Source: Pedobacter sp. PF22-3 (lineage in GTDB: Bacteria > Bacteroidota > Bacteroidia > Sphingobacteriales > Sphingobacteriaceae). From it: a stretch of 64,000 nt of DNA. How positions within the stretch are numbered: the stretch's first letter is position 1; every line of letters begins with the position of its first letter. The stretch lies in the NCBI RefSeq assembly GCF_026239555.1, contig NZ_JAPIVP010000012.1, positions 62,001 to 126,000 of the forward strand, in the 5' to 3' direction. This document shows, in pieces, positions 44,029 to 53,086 of this stretch. Both the position numbers and the translations under genes were made by a program. The notes under the pieces are model-generated. The model worked only from the letters and a program-made list of their open reading frames with translations. It searched no databases and was not told where the DNA came from.

Positions 44029-45987
44029 TTAAACCGGCAACCTATGTAATTCGATATCATCCGGTGTAACGAAAATTAATGGAACTTTCTCTACATCAAC
44101 ATAACTGCTATCCAAACCAAAACTTCGCTCCTCAGATAAACTTAATTTTTTAAGGATAAAATAATAATCCATAATCTGTCTCTCATAGAAACTCAATTTG
44201 GTAAACTTCGATAAATGTTTTTCCAAAAGTACAAACCTGAAATCGCCTGCAATTTTATGCTTGTTCAACGAAGTGTATTGACTGGTAATATCAATTTCAC
44301 CATTTTTCACCAATTCTTCAACCACTTTACGGTATAATAAATTAACACGTTGTTCAATCCTGAAGCCCAACCTAAAGTCGATCCGGATTAGCTTGCCTGG
44401 AATCAGGAATTCAACTTTATAATCTAAAGTATAAGGCTCATCCATTACGTCAACATGCACCAACCAGTATACGTCAGCGCGTTTTGGCTCCTTTTGAATA
44501 ATGGAATAAATAATTTTTGATTCAATTTCAGTTTTAAAATTGGCACTGGTTAAATAAACCAACTGTGAAGAGTATTTCGGAACCGATTCATCACTGCTCA
44601 ATTCGGTTAAAATCTGGTAGTAATCTTCAATTTCGACATATTTAACAAAACGATTTTTAATCTTACGGGCTACAAACCAACTCCACATCACCGTAAATAA
44701 TAAAGAACCGATTAATACCGTTACCCAACCGCCATGTAAGAATTTGGTTAAATTACTGATTAAAAATGTACCTTCAATAATCACGTAGGTAAAGAAGAAT
44801 ATGGCTATTAAATATTTCGGGAACCGTCTGCTTCTCAAATAAAAACTCACCAGAATGGTGGTCATTAACATGGCTATGGTGATGGATAAACCATAAGCCG
44901 CATCCATTCGCTCTGCTTTTTGAAACAAGAAAACAATGCCACAGCAGCCAATCCATAACATCCAGTTGATGGAAGGAACGTATAATTGGCCTTTTGAAAC
45001 TGACGGATAAATAATTTTAATTTTAGGCCAAAGGTTCAAACGTACTGCCTCTGCAATTAAGGTAAAAGAGCCACTAATTAAAGCCTGACTGGCAATTACC
45101 GCCGCCATTGTAGCCAATATAACCATCGGAATTTGAAACTGACTGGAAACGATCTGGAAAAATGGATTCATTTTCGCTCCAGGAATATAACTGCCGCTGT
45201 TCTGCAAAATCCAAACGCCCTGCCCTAAATAATTTAAGATAAGCGTAAGTTTCACAAAAATCCAACTGATTCTAATGTTATTTCTTCCGCAGTGACCCAA
45301 GTCAGAATATAAAGCCTCCGCCCCTGTAGTACATAAAAACACCCCACCCAGAATTAAAAACGCCAGTTTATTGGTCACCAATAAATGGATGGCATAGTAA
45401 GGATTAAATGCCTTTAGAATGCTGAAATCTTTAACCACAAAAGACACACCTACAATCCCCAACACAGCAAACCAAACAAACATTACCGGGCCGAATAGCT
45501 TGCCTACCAGATTGGTACCGAACTGCTGGATAATAAATAGAATGGTTAAAATGGTGATTACAATTGGAATAACCGGCACATCGAACTTACTGGTAAGTCC
45601 TTCAATGGCTGATGTTACCGTAATACTGGGCGTAATAATACCATCAGCAAGTAATGCGCAGCCACCTACAACAGCTGGAACAACCAACCACTTGGCCTTT
45701 TTGCGCACCAGCGAGAACAAAGAGAAAATACCACCCTCACCTTTATTATCTGCCCTGAGGGTAATAATAACATACTTAACAGTAGTCTGTAAGGTTAATG
45801 TCCAAATGATGCAGGATAAAACACCCAAAACATTTGTTGGATTGATATCCTGCTTTCCACCTAAAATTGTGGTAAAAATTGCGTTTAAAGTATACAGGGG
45901 TGACGTACCAATGTCACCGAACACAATTCCTAAGCTAATTAGAACACCGCCGGCGGTTAACGCGTTGACATTTTTATGATTTGACAC
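44029..45987 (-). CDS. kup: Kup/Trk-type low-affinity potassium uptake protein
   Basis: 652 residues with 12 predicted membrane helices and a soluble C-terminal domain of about 190 residues. GIVFGDIGTSPLYTL is the family signature near the first helix, and ADNKGEGGIFSLFSLVR follows. It imports K+ with protons across the inner membrane. Promoter with both elements at 46009-46039. Confidence 0.95.
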   Translation of the reverse strand: MSNHKNVNALTAGGVLISLGIVFGDIGTSPLYTLNAIFTTILGGKQDINPTNVLGVLSCIIWTLTLQTTVKYVIITLRADNKGEGGIFSLFSLVRKKAKWLVVPAVVGGCALLADGIITPSITVTSAIEGLTSKFDVPVIPIVITILTILFIIQQFGTNLVGKLFGPVMFVWFAVLGIVGVSFVVKDFSILKAFNPYYAIHLLVTNKLAFLILGGVFLCTTGAEALYSDLGHCGRNNIRISWIFVKLTLILNYLGQGVWILQNSGSYIPGAKMNPFFQIVSSQFQIPMVILATMAAVIASQALISGSFTLIAEAVRLNLWPKIKIIYPSVSKGQLYVPSINWMLWIGCCGIVFLFQKAERMDAAYGLSITIAMLMTTILVSFYLRSRRFPKYLIAIFFFTYVIIEGTFLISNLTKFLHGGWVTVLIGSLLFTVMWSWFVARKIKNRFVKYVEIEDYYQILTELSSDESVPKYSSQLVYLTSANFKTEIESKIIYSIIQKEPKRADVYWLVHVDVMDEPYTLDYKVEFLIPGKLIRIDFRLGFRIEQRVNLLYRKVVEELVKNGEIDITSQYTSLNKHKIAGDFRFVLLEKHLSKFTKLSFYERQIMDYYFILKKLSLSEERSFGLDSSYVDVEKVPLIFVTPDDIELHRLPV

Positions 45988-46008
45988 TTCGTTGATATTT
46001 TAGTGCGG

Positions 46009-46039
46009 CAAAAGTAAACTAACTATAACAATTTAACAA
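46009..46039 (-). promoter_or_regulatory. kup promoter with -33 and -7 elements
   Basis: On the minus strand TTG (46039-46037), exactly 20 nt spacer, then TACTTTTG (46016-46009), a full Bacteroidetes promoter, about 20 nt before the kup ATG. Confidence 0.7.
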
Positions 46040-46145
46040 CCAAATTATTGTGTATTTTTGACACTATGAAAATTAAATTTTATTGTTAAATTGTGTTAAA
46101 TTATGGGTTTTAAACAAAATGTTTAATTTCTTTGTTTTAAATTAA

Positions 46146-46153
46146 TACATTTG
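46146..46153 (+). promoter_or_regulatory. -7 promoter box of the T9SS cargo gene
   Basis: TACATTTG matches TAnnTTTG, 13 nt before the ATG at 46167. Confidence 0.5.
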
Positions 46154-46166
46154 CTATACCAATTTG

Positions 46167-46697
46167 ATGAAACTCTACACTAAGATAACGTTACTCACAA
46201 AACTTGCCTGCACATTGTGCATTATTTTGTTGTGCAGCGTAAATTCTTGGTCGCAACAAATTGATAGCATACACATTAGCTTAAAAAGCAGAACAAAAAA
46301 AACAAGTCGAATTCCTGAAATTAAAGCGAATATTACGCCTTACAAACCTCTTTTCATGACAGTTGGCGGTTCGGGAATATTCAATACTTATTCTACAGTG
46401 CCTAAAAATGCGACCGTTGTACTGAAAGACAAACTGTTAAGCATCATTAAAATATATCCTAATCCAGTAGAAGACCAGTTAAATATTATTTTAGCTATTG
46501 GAAAAGATGGTACCCAAACAACAATTAAAATTATCGATTTATTGGGTAATGAAGTTGCAACGCTTTTAAACGAACGTTTAAATTCCGGTGAGCATACCAA
46601 AAACTTTGTTGTTCCTAACAGAATTAACCCAGGCATTTACTTTTTAAGGGTTATTGCAGGTTCAGAAAGCCAGGTAAAACGGATCTCAGTTTTATAA
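46167..46697 (+). CDS. Short secreted protein with type IX secretion sorting domain
   Basis: 176 residues: signal peptide (about 1-30, hydrophobic IILLCSVNSWSQ), a short 60-residue middle, then a type A T9SS C-terminal domain (about 93-176; IKIYPNPVEDQLNI, IKIIDLLGNEVATLL, GIYFLRVIAGSESQVKRISV). It should be moved across the outer membrane by T9SS and anchored at the surface. The start is ATG 46167; the TTG one codon upstream is less likely. Confidence 0.85.
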   Translation: MKLYTKITLLTKLACTLCIILLCSVNSWSQQIDSIHISLKSRTKKTSRIPEIKANITPYKPLFMTVGGSGIFNTYSTVPKNATVVLKDKLLSIIKIYPNPVEDQLNIILAIGKDGTQTTIKIIDLLGNEVATLLNERLNSGEHTKNFVVPNRINPGIYFLRVIAGSESQVKRISVL

Positions 46698-46772
46698 CAC
46701 CATTTTCTTTTCTATTTTTGATTGATGCGGAATTAATTCCCTTCTATTTTTACATATTTCATATTCTTAACA

Positions 46773-47384
46773 ATGAAGATCATCGCCATTGGCCGAAATT
46801 ATGCCGAACACGCAAAAGAGCTGAACAATCCAGTTCCAACCATACCAGTAATTTTCCTTAAACCTGATACTGCTGTTTTAAAAGATAATAAACCTTTTTA
46901 CCTGCCCGATTTTTCTGATGATGTGCATTATGAACTGGAGGTCGTTCTAAAAATCTGCAAAGAAGGTAAACATATTGCTGAAAAGTTTGCGGCTAATTAT
47001 TATGATGAAGTGGGTTTGGGCATCGATTTTACCGCACGCGATATCCAGGCAAAACACAAAGAAAAAGGATTGCCTTGGGAACTTGCCAAGGCTTTTGACA
47101 ATTCAGCCCCAATCAGTATTTTTTTGCCAAAAAGCGATTACGAAGATCTTTACAATTTAAATTTTGAGTTAAAGATAAATGGCGAAAGCCGCCAGGTTGG
47201 CCATACTAAAGATTTGTTATTCTCGTTCGAGAAGATAATCAGTTTTGTTTCTCAATATATCACTTTAAAAAAAGGCGATTTAATTTTTACCGGAACGCCT
47301 CAGGGTGTTGGAAAAATAAATAAGGGCGACAAACTGGAAGCCTGGTTAGAAGGAAAGCAACTTTTAAATTTTGATGTAAAATAA
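46773..47384 (+). CDS. Fumarylacetoacetate hydrolase family protein
   Basis: 203 residues. IAIGRNYAEHAKEL near the N-terminus, the metal-binding HYELEVVLKI and IDFTARDIQ, and FTGTPQGVGKINKGD at the end are typical of short FAH-domain enzymes (acylpyruvase / oxaloacetate decarboxylase type, FAHD1-like). The M23 peptidase starts 3 bp after it, so they are co-transcribed. Confidence 0.88.
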   Translation: MKIIAIGRNYAEHAKELNNPVPTIPVIFLKPDTAVLKDNKPFYLPDFSDDVHYELEVVLKICKEGKHIAEKFAANYYDEVGLGIDFTARDIQAKHKEKGLPWELAKAFDNSAPISIFLPKSDYEDLYNLNFELKINGESRQVGHTKDLLFSFEKIISFVSQYITLKKGDLIFTGTPQGVGKINKGDKLEAWLEGKQLLNFDVK

Positions 47385-47387
47385 CGA

Positions 47388-49121
47388 ATGATTAAAAACC
47401 CGATCCAATACAAGTTAAAATTTTACATTTCAATTTGCCTTTTAACCCTTTCAACTTTTGTTCAGGCACAACAGATTTTCAGTAACAACAAATATCCCAT
47501 TACCGATTTCAGACAGCCATTGGATATTACTCCACCTGCCCTTGCAGGCTCCTTTGGCGAAATAAGGGGCAATCACTTTCATTCCGGAATCGATTTCAGA
47601 ACCAATCAGCGCGAAGGTTATCCTGTTTATGCGGTTGCTGATGGTTATATTTCGAGGTTAAGGGTGCAGAACAGTGGTTTTGGACAGGCACTATATATCA
47701 ATCACCCTAATGGTTTTACCACGGTTTACGGCCATTTACAGCGCTTTGCACCAAAAATTGCCACGATTGTTAAGAATCTTGAATACGAAAAAAAATCATT
47801 TGAGCTTGATGAATTTCCGGATGCCACATTAATTCCTGTACATAAAGGCGATATTATTGCCTGGTCTGGTAACCGTGGCAGTTCAGGTGGACCACATTTG
47901 CATTTCGAAATCAGAGATACCAAAACTGAAGAAACTATAAATCCGCAATTTTTTGGGATCATCATCCCCGATAATATCCCTCCTGTTATCCACGGACTTT
48001 ATGTATATCGTTTAAATGGTAAAACTTTTAACGAAAATACACCTAAACAGGCTATTGGCATTAGTGGAGCAAATGGTAGTTATAAAACTGTTGCACCAAT
48101 CAGCTTAACTGGCGAGGTTGGTTTTGGCATCGTGGTAACTGATAGGCATAATGGTTTATCAGGCACTAACGGTGTATATTCTATTCAATTAGAGGTAGAT
48201 GGCAAAAAAGTGTACACATCTGCACTTGAACGTTTTGCTTTCGAAGACAGTAAAGCAATTAATTCGCATATCGATTATCCTACCTACTTAAATACGAAAA
48301 GAAGTATCCAGAAAAGTTTTGTTGAACCTGGCAACCCTTTAAAAATTTATAGTGGTTTGGTCAATAACGGCAGGATCAATTTCAACGACGGTGCTCCACA
48401 TCAGCTTCGCTATATCATTACAGATTCGAAAGGAAATGTTTCTATCCTCCCTTTCTCGGTAAATGCAGGGTTAGCAACTATTACAGCGCCAGTTGTTCCT
48501 GCCGGAGTAATTTATCCATACAATAAAGTAAACGAGTTTAATACCGATGATATTAAAGTAGTTTTCCCTCTCGGAACATTGTACAGCGATTTAAACTTCA
48601 CTTATAAAAAGTTGCCTAAACCTGCTGGTAATGCCTGGTCAGCTGTTCATCAGATCCATAACAGATACACGCCATTGCATATCGGATTCGACATCTCAAT
48701 TAAGGCTGATAACCTCCCTGAAAATCTCCGGAGCAAAGCATTGATTGTCAATTCAAACGGCTCATCACAGGGTGGATATTATGATAATGGTTTTGTAAAA
48801 GCAACACCAAGAAACTTTGGCAGTTTTTACATTGCAGTTGATACCATTGCTCCACGGATTTCACCCATCAATATTGCCGAAGGAAAAAACATGGCTGGTT
48901 TATCTAAAATGATTTTTAAAATCAGTGATAATTTATCGGGCATTAAAAGCTTTAACGGCTACATGGATGGCAAATGGATATTAATGGAATTTGATGCGAA
49001 AACCGCAACACTTTGGCACAGTTTCGATGAAAGAACTCCATCAGGCAAACATTCGTTTGAATTGGTGGTTACAGATATGAAAGAAAACACAAGAAGATAC
49101 CCGATACATTTTTCCAAATAA
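47388..49121 (+). CDS. M23 family metallopeptidase
   Basis: 577 residues: signal peptide (ending FVQAQQ), then an LytM/M23 domain at about 45-185 with zinc ligands in NHFHSGIDF and GPHLHFEIRD. M23 enzymes cut peptidoglycan crosslinks; the long C-terminal half (about 200-577) is beta-rich and may bind or position the enzyme in the envelope. Confidence 0.88.
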   Translation: MIKNPIQYKLKFYISICLLTLSTFVQAQQIFSNNKYPITDFRQPLDITPPALAGSFGEIRGNHFHSGIDFRTNQREGYPVYAVADGYISRLRVQNSGFGQALYINHPNGFTTVYGHLQRFAPKIATIVKNLEYEKKSFELDEFPDATLIPVHKGDIIAWSGNRGSSGGPHLHFEIRDTKTEETINPQFFGIIIPDNIPPVIHGLYVYRLNGKTFNENTPKQAIGISGANGSYKTVAPISLTGEVGFGIVVTDRHNGLSGTNGVYSIQLEVDGKKVYTSALERFAFEDSKAINSHIDYPTYLNTKRSIQKSFVEPGNPLKIYSGLVNNGRINFNDGAPHQLRYIITDSKGNVSILPFSVNAGLATITAPVVPAGVIYPYNKVNEFNTDDIKVVFPLGTLYSDLNFTYKKLPKPAGNAWSAVHQIHNRYTPLHIGFDISIKADNLPENLRSKALIVNSNGSSQGGYYDNGFVKATPRNFGSFYIAVDTIAPRISPINIAEGKNMAGLSKMIFKISDNLSGIKSFNGYMDGKWILMEFDAKTATLWHSFDERTPSGKHSFELVVTDMKENTRRYPIHFSK

Positions 49122-49243
49122 GTGGTAAAAATGTTTTAAAATGTCATCTTTTAAATTCCTGCGAACAGGATAGTAATTTAAACTGTTTACTTTGCAGCAT
49201 TAATTAATAGATCCAAGGACATAAAAATTCAATCATTTTATAT

Positions 49244-49708
49244 ATGGCAGAATTAAAAGAAGGTGATCAGGCACCTGCAATTACATCAAAAGATCAAAAT
49301 GGAAACGAGGTTTCGTTAAGTGATTATAAAGGCAAAACAGTTGTACTTTATTTTTACCCAAAAGACGATACCCCGGGCTGCACCGCGGAAGCCTGTGATT
49401 TCAGAGACAACTATCAGGGTTTACAAGCCAAAGGTATTGTCGTTTTAGGCGTTAGCGTAGATGATGAAAAATCGCACCAAAAATTTGTAACCAAACATAA
49501 CTTACCATTTACCCTACTGGCTGATACGGACCAGAAAATCGTAAATGATTATGGCGTTTGGGCAGAAAAAAATATGTACGGTAAAAAATATATGGGCACG
49601 GTTCGCACCACCTTTATCATTGATGGCGATGGAAAAATTATCCATATCATCAAAAAAGTTGACACCAAAAATTCAACACAACAAGTACTCAATTTAATCA
49701 ATAACTAA
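49244..49708 (+). CDS. bcp: Thioredoxin-dependent thiol peroxidase
   Basis: 154 residues. PKDDTPGCTAEACDFRD carries peroxidatic Cys46 and resolving Cys51 in the Bcp/PrxQ spacing. Reduces peroxides using thioredoxin in the cytosol. Separated from transketolase by 54 bp containing the latter's promoter. Confidence 0.95.
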   Translation: MAELKEGDQAPAITSKDQNGNEVSLSDYKGKTVVLYFYPKDDTPGCTAEACDFRDNYQGLQAKGIVVLGVSVDDEKSHQKFVTKHNLPFTLLADTDQKIVNDYGVWAEKNMYGKKYMGTVRTTFIIDGDGKIIHIIKKVDTKNSTQQVLNLINN

Positions 49709-49731
49709 TTATGATATAGCAGGTAAAATAT

Positions 49732-49739
49732 TAACTTTG
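49732..49739 (+). promoter_or_regulatory. -7 promoter box of the transketolase genes
   Basis: TAACTTTG matches TAnnTTTG, 23 nt before the ATG at 49763. Confidence 0.55.
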
Positions 49740-49762
49740 CTATACAACAACCTCTTATTTTA

Positions 49763-50608
49763 ATGAAACATACAATTAAAGAGCTAGAAGATATTGCCTC
49801 TCAAATCCGTAGAGATATCGTAAGAATGGTTCACGGATGTCAATCTGGTCACCCTGGCGCTTCGCTTGGATGCGCAGATTTTTTTACTGCACTATACTTT
49901 GAAGTGCTGAACCACAAAACAGACTTCACGATGGAAGGTGCAGGCGAAGATTTATTTTTCCTTTCGAACGGTCATATTTCTCCGGTTTGGTACAGTACTT
50001 TGGCTCATGCCGGTTATTTCGACAAAAGCGAACTGGCAACTTTCCGTAAACTGGATTCAAGATTGCAGGGGCACCCTACAACACACGAACATTTACCAGG
50101 CATCCGTATTGCTTCAGGCTCATTAGGTCAAGGTTTATCAGTGGCTATTGGTGCTGCATTGGCTAAAAAGTTAAATGGCGATAAATCTTATATTTTTGCG
50201 CTTTTAGGTGACGGAGAATTACAGGAAGGACAAAACTGGGAAGCAGCTATGTTTGCCCCATTTAATAAAGTTGACCATTTAATTGCATCAGTTGATTATA
50301 ACGGACAGCAGATTGATGGTCCGACCAGTAAAGTGCTTGCTCTAGATGATTTACAAGCTAAATTTGAAGCTTTCGGATGGCACGTAATCAATACTGATGG
50401 TAATGACATGCAAGCCATAGTTGAAGGTTTACATTATGCTAAAACCTTAACCGGAAAAGGTAAACCGATCTTAAATTTAATGAGCACACAAATGGGTGCT
50501 GGTGTAGATTACATGACGGGTTCACACAAATGGCACGGCACGGCACCAAATGATGAGCAATTAGCCGCTGCATTAGCGCAATTACCAGAAACTTTAGGGG
50601 ACTATTAA
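49763..50608 (+). CDS. Transketolase, N-terminal subunit
   Basis: 281 residues. Carries the thiamine-diphosphate binding half: HGCQSGHPGASLGCADFFTAL, LFFLSNGHISPVWYS, and GDGELQEGQNWEA (GDG...N motif). The protein stops where the pyrimidine-binding half begins, which is encoded by the next gene; the split form is normal in many bacteria. Acts in the non-oxidative pentose phosphate pathway as a complex of two subunits. Confidence 0.95.
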   Translation: MKHTIKELEDIASQIRRDIVRMVHGCQSGHPGASLGCADFFTALYFEVLNHKTDFTMEGAGEDLFFLSNGHISPVWYSTLAHAGYFDKSELATFRKLDSRLQGHPTTHEHLPGIRIASGSLGQGLSVAIGAALAKKLNGDKSYIFALLGDGELQEGQNWEAAMFAPFNKVDHLIASVDYNGQQIDGPTSKVLALDDLQAKFEAFGWHVINTDGNDMQAIVEGLHYAKTLTGKGKPILNLMSTQMGAGVDYMTGSHKWHGTAPNDEQLAAALAQLPETLGDY

Positions 50609-50610
50609 TG

Positions 50611-50790
50611 TAGATTTTGAGACATTAGATATGAGACTTGAGGCATTTCGTCGCTAATCTCACATCTAAAATCTCCTAAGGAATATAAAACCCAGATTAT
50701 AAATTGATTTTGAGGCAATAGATATGAGATTTGAGACGAGTGGTCGCCTGATCTCACATCTAAAATCTCATATCTCATATCTAAAACAAA
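50611..50790. repeat. Two tandem inverted repeats between the transketolase genes
   Basis: Two similar copies, each with GATATGAGA(C/T)TTGAG on the left and CTCACATCTAAAATCTC on the right, fill the whole gap between the subunits. Further copies are at 51748-51815 and, truncated, near 7564. Each could form a hairpin in the mRNA. Confidence 0.7.
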
Positions 50791-51747
50791 ATGAAAAAAT
50801 ATACATATACAGAAAAAAAAGATACACGTTCGGGTTTTGGAGCTGGCTTACATGAGGCTGGAAAGAAAAACGAGAATGTGGTTGCCTTATGTGCCGATTT
50901 AGTTGGATCGCTTAAAATGGATGCTTTTATTAAAGATTTTCCGGAGCGTTTTACTCAGGTTGGTATTGCAGAAGCGAACATGATCGGTATTGCAGCAGGT
51001 ATGACAATTGGCGGTAAAATTCCTTTTACAGGTACTTTTGCCAACTTCTCTACTGGCCGTGTTTACGATCAGATCCGTCAATCGGTAGCTTATTCTAATA
51101 AAAACGTTAAAATCTGTGCATCTCACGCCGGATTAACATTAGGCGAAGATGGTGCGACACACCAGATCTTAGAAGATATCGGTTTAATGAAAATGTTGCC
51201 AGGAATGGTGGTGATCAATCCTTGCGATTATAACCAGACTAAAGCCGCAACGATGGCCATTGCCGAGTACGAAGGTCCGGTTTATTTACGTTTTGGCCGT
51301 CCGGTAATCCCAGTGTTTACAGATCCGGATCAAAAATTTGAGATTGGTAAAGCCTGGATGGTGAATGAAGGAACCGATGTGACCATTATTGCTACAGGAC
51401 ACATGGTTTGGAAAGCGATTGAGGCTGGTGAGAAATTAGCCGAACTGGGTATAGATGCCGAGATTATTAACATCCATACCATTAAACCTTTGGATGATGA
51501 AGCCATCTTAACATCTGTTAAGAAAACCGGATGCGTAGTTACTTGTGAAGAGCATAACAAATTTGGTGGATTGGGCGAGAGCGTGGCACGTTTATTAACA
51601 ACTGAATTGCCAACTCCACAAGAGTTTGTAGCCACTAACGATACTTTTGGCGAAAGCGGAACACCAGATCAATTAATGTCTAAATATGGTTTAGATGCCG
51701 TAAACATTGTTGAAGCTGTTCAAAAAGTAATTGGCAGAAAAAAATAG
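50791..51747 (+). CDS. Transketolase, C-terminal subunit
   Basis: 318 residues. Contains the pyrimidine-binding domain (AEANMIGIAAGMTIGGKIPF) and C-terminal domain (CEEHNKFGGLGESVARLL). Together with the preceding subunit it forms a complete transketolase. Starts 182 bp after the other subunit, an unusually long gap filled by repeats. Confidence 0.95.
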   Translation: MKKYTYTEKKDTRSGFGAGLHEAGKKNENVVALCADLVGSLKMDAFIKDFPERFTQVGIAEANMIGIAAGMTIGGKIPFTGTFANFSTGRVYDQIRQSVAYSNKNVKICASHAGLTLGEDGATHQILEDIGLMKMLPGMVVINPCDYNQTKAATMAIAEYEGPVYLRFGRPVIPVFTDPDQKFEIGKAWMVNEGTDVTIIATGHMVWKAIEAGEKLAELGIDAEIINIHTIKPLDDEAILTSVKKTGCVVTCEEHNKFGGLGESVARLLTTELPTPQEFVATNDTFGESGTPDQLMSKYGLDAVNIVEAVQKVIGRKK

Positions 51748-51815
51748 ATTTGAGACATAAGATATGAGGTTTGAAACATCAAATCTCATATCTCAATACT
51801 CACATCTCAAATCTT
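51748..51815. repeat. Inverted repeat after transketolase (third copy)
   Basis: TAGATTTGAGACATAAGATA on the left and CTCACATCTCAAATCTTA on the right enclose more of the same motif; same family as 50611-50790. It ends 10 bp before the sigma factor start. Confidence 0.65.
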
Positions 51816-51825
51816 ATACAATAGA

Positions 51826-52386
51826 ATGAAACAAGTTGAAGATTCAGAAATTCTTGCCATGTTTGCTGTTGAGCATACGCGCAATGAAGCCTTTAACCTG
51901 TTACTAAAAAAATACCAGCAAAAAATATACTGGCATATCCGCAGGCTGGTTTTAAATCATGATGACTGCGATGATCTTTTGCAGGAAGTATTTGTTAAGG
52001 TCTGGAAAAATCTCGATAAATTTAGAAGTGATTCCCAGCTTTACACCTGGATTTACCGTATCGCAACCAACGAAGCGATCACTTTCTTAAATAAACAAAA
52101 GCAGCGTAACAATACACCTTTAGACGAGGTATCATCCGAACTCGCCGATAATCTGGTGGCATCATCCTATTTTAATGGCGATAAGCTTGAGCTTAAACTG
52201 CAAAAAGCAATCCTAACGTTACCGGAGAAACAACGGATTATCTTCAATATGAAATATTTTGATGATATGAAATATGAAGAGATTTCGGAGGTGTTGGGAA
52301 CCTCAGTTGGTGCGTTAAAAGCATCCTTTCATATTGCCGCAAAAAAAATTGAAGCTTTTATTACAAATGATGAGGTTGACTATTAA
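51826..52386 (+). CDS. ECF-type RNA polymerase sigma factor
   Basis: 186 residues. Region 2 (CDDLLQEVFVKVWKNLDKF, and IYRIATNEAITFLNKQKQR) and region 4 (LPEKQRIIFNMKYFDDMKYE, VGALKASFHIAAKKI) are clear, with no region 1 or 3, as in extracytoplasmic-function sigma factors. It is followed closely by a single-pass membrane protein and a CpxP-like protein, a layout of envelope-stress units. Confidence 0.93.
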   Translation: MKQVEDSEILAMFAVEHTRNEAFNLLLKKYQQKIYWHIRRLVLNHDDCDDLLQEVFVKVWKNLDKFRSDSQLYTWIYRIATNEAITFLNKQKQRNNTPLDEVSSELADNLVASSYFNGDKLELKLQKAILTLPEKQRIIFNMKYFDDMKYEEISEVLGTSVGALKASFHIAAKKIEAFITNDEVDY

Positions 52387-52419
52387 ACCTTTTCACTTTA
52401 ATTGTATCATATATCTGTG

Positions 52420-53079
52420 ATGAACGAAAATATAGAAAATAACGATTGGATGAACGAGGCTCCTGCACTTGCGGCTCTGGAGAAACGTAATCCTTTCTCC
52501 GTTCCTGATGGATATTTCGAAAATAGTGATGAGGCCATTTTTTCTGCTGTATTCCTTGATGGATTGAAACAGAAAACAAGTAACAATAATTTTGAGGTTC
52601 CGCAGCATTATTTTGAAAATTTAGCGGAACGCATACAAACCCGCATTACCCTATCTGAAATTCCTAAAGCAGAAAAGGCTTTTACAGTACCCGAAAATTA
52701 CTTCGACACATTACAAAGTAGAATTACGCAAAGAATTGCGGTTTTGGAACCTAAAAGGGAGGCTAAAATTATTCCTTTGTGGAGAAGAAACATCGTTAAA
52801 TACGTAAGTGCAGCTTGCTTTTTGTTAATGGCCTCATTTGGCATTTATTTTTACCAAAACGGATCGGTTTCTGTTGGTCAGCCATCACCATCTGCGGAGG
52901 CCATAGTAAACGAACAATTATTGTATGATATTGACGAAAATACCATCATAGATCATTTAGAAACACAAAACACGACCTCATCTAATATAAAAACAACTTC
53001 CGCGTCAGATACGGAAATGGAAAATTACATTTTGAGCAATTTCTCTTCAAGTGATTTGGCTCAGGAGCTAAATAATTAA
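52420..53079 (+). CDS. Putative anti-sigma membrane protein with three VPxxYF repeats
   Basis: 219 residues from the ATG at 52420. Three repeats, F26-SVPDGYFE, F58-EVPQHYFE and F88-TVPENYFD, spaced 32 and 30 residues, precede one membrane helix (about 125-145, YVSAACFLLMASFGIYFY). The short extracytoplasmic tail is Ser/Thr-rich. Its position directly after an ECF sigma gene and its topology suggest an anti-sigma factor with a cytoplasmic sigma-binding part, but no known anti-sigma domain is recognised. Confidence 0.7.
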   Translation: MNENIENNDWMNEAPALAALEKRNPFSVPDGYFENSDEAIFSAVFLDGLKQKTSNNNFEVPQHYFENLAERIQTRITLSEIPKAEKAFTVPENYFDTLQSRITQRIAVLEPKREAKIIPLWRRNIVKYVSAACFLLMASFGIYFYQNGSVSVGQPSPSAEAIVNEQLLYDIDENTIIDHLETQNTTSSNIKTTSASDTEMENYILSNFSSSDLAQELNN

Positions 53080-53086
53080 TATAAAA

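Noticed and set aside
45419-45979. 186-aa ORF opposite kup
   Set aside because: It is antisense to the conserved membrane core of Kup and has no recognisable motif.
49763-51747. Transketolase broken by insertion
   Set aside because: Both parts have complete domain boundaries and own start codons; the two-subunit form is normal in many bacteria.
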